Shown piece after piece: positions 22,947 to 23,715 of a stretch of 23,715 nucleotides of DNA. Where the stretch lies: assembly GCA_002393975.1 (NCBI GenBank), contig DGSM01000014.1, positions 1-23,715 on the forward strand. Direction: 5' to 3'. Below the pieces are notes generated by a model that was not told the DNA's origin, searched no databases, and saw only the letters and a list, made by a program, of their open reading frames with translations. The translations under genes were made by a program, and so were the position numbers. This DNA is from Clostridiales bacterium UBA4362. Lineage in GTDB: Bacteria > Bacillota > Clostridia > TANB77 > CAG-508. Numbering within the stretch: position 1 is the stretch's first letter; each line of letters starts with the position of its first letter.

Positions 22947-22989
22947 TTTAGGATACTTCTAGCATTTGCTTGAGGTATCCTAAAATTTT
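22947..22989 (+). terminator. Hairpin between prkC and rpe (terminator or attenuator)
   Basis: TTTAGGATAC (22947-22956) pairs with GTATCCTAAA (22975-22984), with up to three more inner pairs, followed by ATTTT. The T-tract is short, so it could reduce rather than stop read-through into rpe. Its 3' side lies just before the rpe ribosome binding site. Confidence 0.65.
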
Positions 22990-23000
22990 GGGAGGTATTG

Positions 23001-23663
23001 ATGAATATATCTACATCAATTTTAAACGTAAAAGAAGATGGAAATGAGATAGAAACATTTTATAGATTAGAAGCTGCTAAAACAGATTTTTTTCATATAG
23101 ATGTTATGGATGGTAAATTTGTGGAAAATGATACTTCTGAAAGAATGAAACGCTTTTCTGATATTTTGTCTAACATTGCTTTGACTCCAATTGAAGTACA
23201 TTTAATGTGTGAAGATGTTAAAGGTTTTGTAGATGAATATGCACCTGTTAATCCAAATACAATTGTTTTTCATATTGAAGTTTGTAAAGATGATACACAA
23301 GTAATGGAATTGATTAACTATATAAAAGACAAAGGAATAAAGGTGGGATTATCATTAAAGCCTGAAACTAAAGTAGAAACAATTTTACCTTATTTAAAAT
23401 ATATTCATGAAGTTTTGGTAATGACAGTAGAGCCAGGAAAAGGAAACCAAACTTTAATCGTTAATACTCTTGATAAAATAAAAGAAATTAGAAAATATAT
23501 TGATGATAATAATTTAGATACTGAAATTAATGCAGATGGTGGAATAAATTTAGATACAATACAAAGCATTAAAGATGCTGGATGTGATATTGCTGTTGTA
23601 GGAAGTGCAATGATTAATGCAATAGATTATAAATATATGATGAATAAATTAAAAAGTATCTAA
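23001..23663 (+). CDS. rpe: Ribulose-phosphate 3-epimerase family protein
   Basis: A 220-residue TIM-barrel epimerase. ATG 23001 is preferred over the in-frame TTG 22998 because GGGAGG (22990-22995) would sit only two bases from the TTG. Expected active-site blocks are seen: NISTSILN at the start, FFHIDVMDGKFV (metal-binding His and Asp, Met), EVHLMCED, VMTVEPGKGNQ and INADGGIN. The usual VNPGFGGQ phosphate-loop block reads VEPGKGNQ, so it is a divergent member. A different ketose-phosphate epimerase (for example a hexulose type) is possible. It interconverts ribulose-5-phosphate and xylulose-5-phosphate in the pentose phosphate pathway. It follows prkC in the usual Firmicutes order, but with no rsgA between them. 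The 52 nt after the stop codon up to the window end hold nothing recognisable. Confidence 0.85.
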   Translation: MNISTSILNVKEDGNEIETFYRLEAAKTDFFHIDVMDGKFVENDTSERMKRFSDILSNIALTPIEVHLMCEDVKGFVDEYAPVNPNTIVFHIEVCKDDTQVMELINYIKDKGIKVGLSLKPETKVETILPYLKYIHEVLVMTVEPGKGNQTLIVNTLDKIKEIRKYIDDNNLDTEINADGGINLDTIQSIKDAGCDIAVVGSAMINAIDYKYMMNKLKSI

Positions 23664-23715
23664 GATTGAATGTAATAATTAAAGTATAAAAACCAAACTA
23701 TAAAAAATAGAAAAA

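Noticed and set aside
1..23715. CRISPR array, transposase, integrase or complete prophage
   Set aside because: No regularly spaced repeats and no recognisable recombinase or phage structural protein were found in any frame read.

Overview
The window is about 23.7 kb of AT-rich DNA (most genes look near 28-32% GC by eye). It has strong AGGAGG-type ribosome binding sites, ATG starts and U-tailed hairpin terminators. The gene set (Zur-ZnuACB, Mfd, SpoU methyltransferase, AspRS, RlmN, PP2C phosphatase, PASTA-domain kinase, ribulose-phosphate epimerase) points to a low-GC Bacillota, most likely an uncultured gut-type Clostridia. The genus cannot be fixed from this window. Every protein gene lies on the + strand; the only minus-strand gene is an elongator tRNA-Met at 11385-11461.

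Layout. (1) 3-2129: a left-truncated beta-propeller-like protein, a flavodoxin, and a glutathione-peroxidase-like gene whose C-terminal third is replaced by unrelated sequence. (2) 2202-5793: a zinc-uptake operon with a strong promoter and an overlapping Fur/Zur-type palindrome, then zur, znuA, znuC, znuB and a membrane-anchored protein with a C-x-x-C motif. (3) 5825-6314: a compact, compositionally foreign cassette with a consensus promoter, a GC-rich gene (about 55% GC over 6001-6240) for a 124-residue cationic membrane protein, and its own GC-rich terminator. (4) 6331-9307: a surface region holding an 828-residue glycine-rich beta-helix/MBG protein with a C-terminal sorting-type signal, then a nested inverted-repeat structure, bracketed by a 25-bp perfect direct repeat whose right copy lies inside the next gene. 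(5) 9203-11187: a Vat/CatB-type acetyltransferase, a small acidic protein and a lipoprotein. (6) The tRNA-Met diverges from mfd. (7) 11579-17154: mfd, a SpoU-family rRNA methyltransferase and a two-gene unit of coiled-coil proteins of unknown function. (8) 17390-23663: aspS, then rlmN, prpC (stp), prkC and rpe. This is the familiar Firmicutes order, but without rsgA between prkC and rpe.

The housekeeping segments are ordinary. The stretches that do not fit known systems are the GC-rich cassette, the 25-bp repeat pair with the surface-protein region between its copies, the 87-bp nested palindrome, the coiled-coil pair and the chimeric peroxidase. Motifs, stems and promoter spacings were read by eye; no database search was run.
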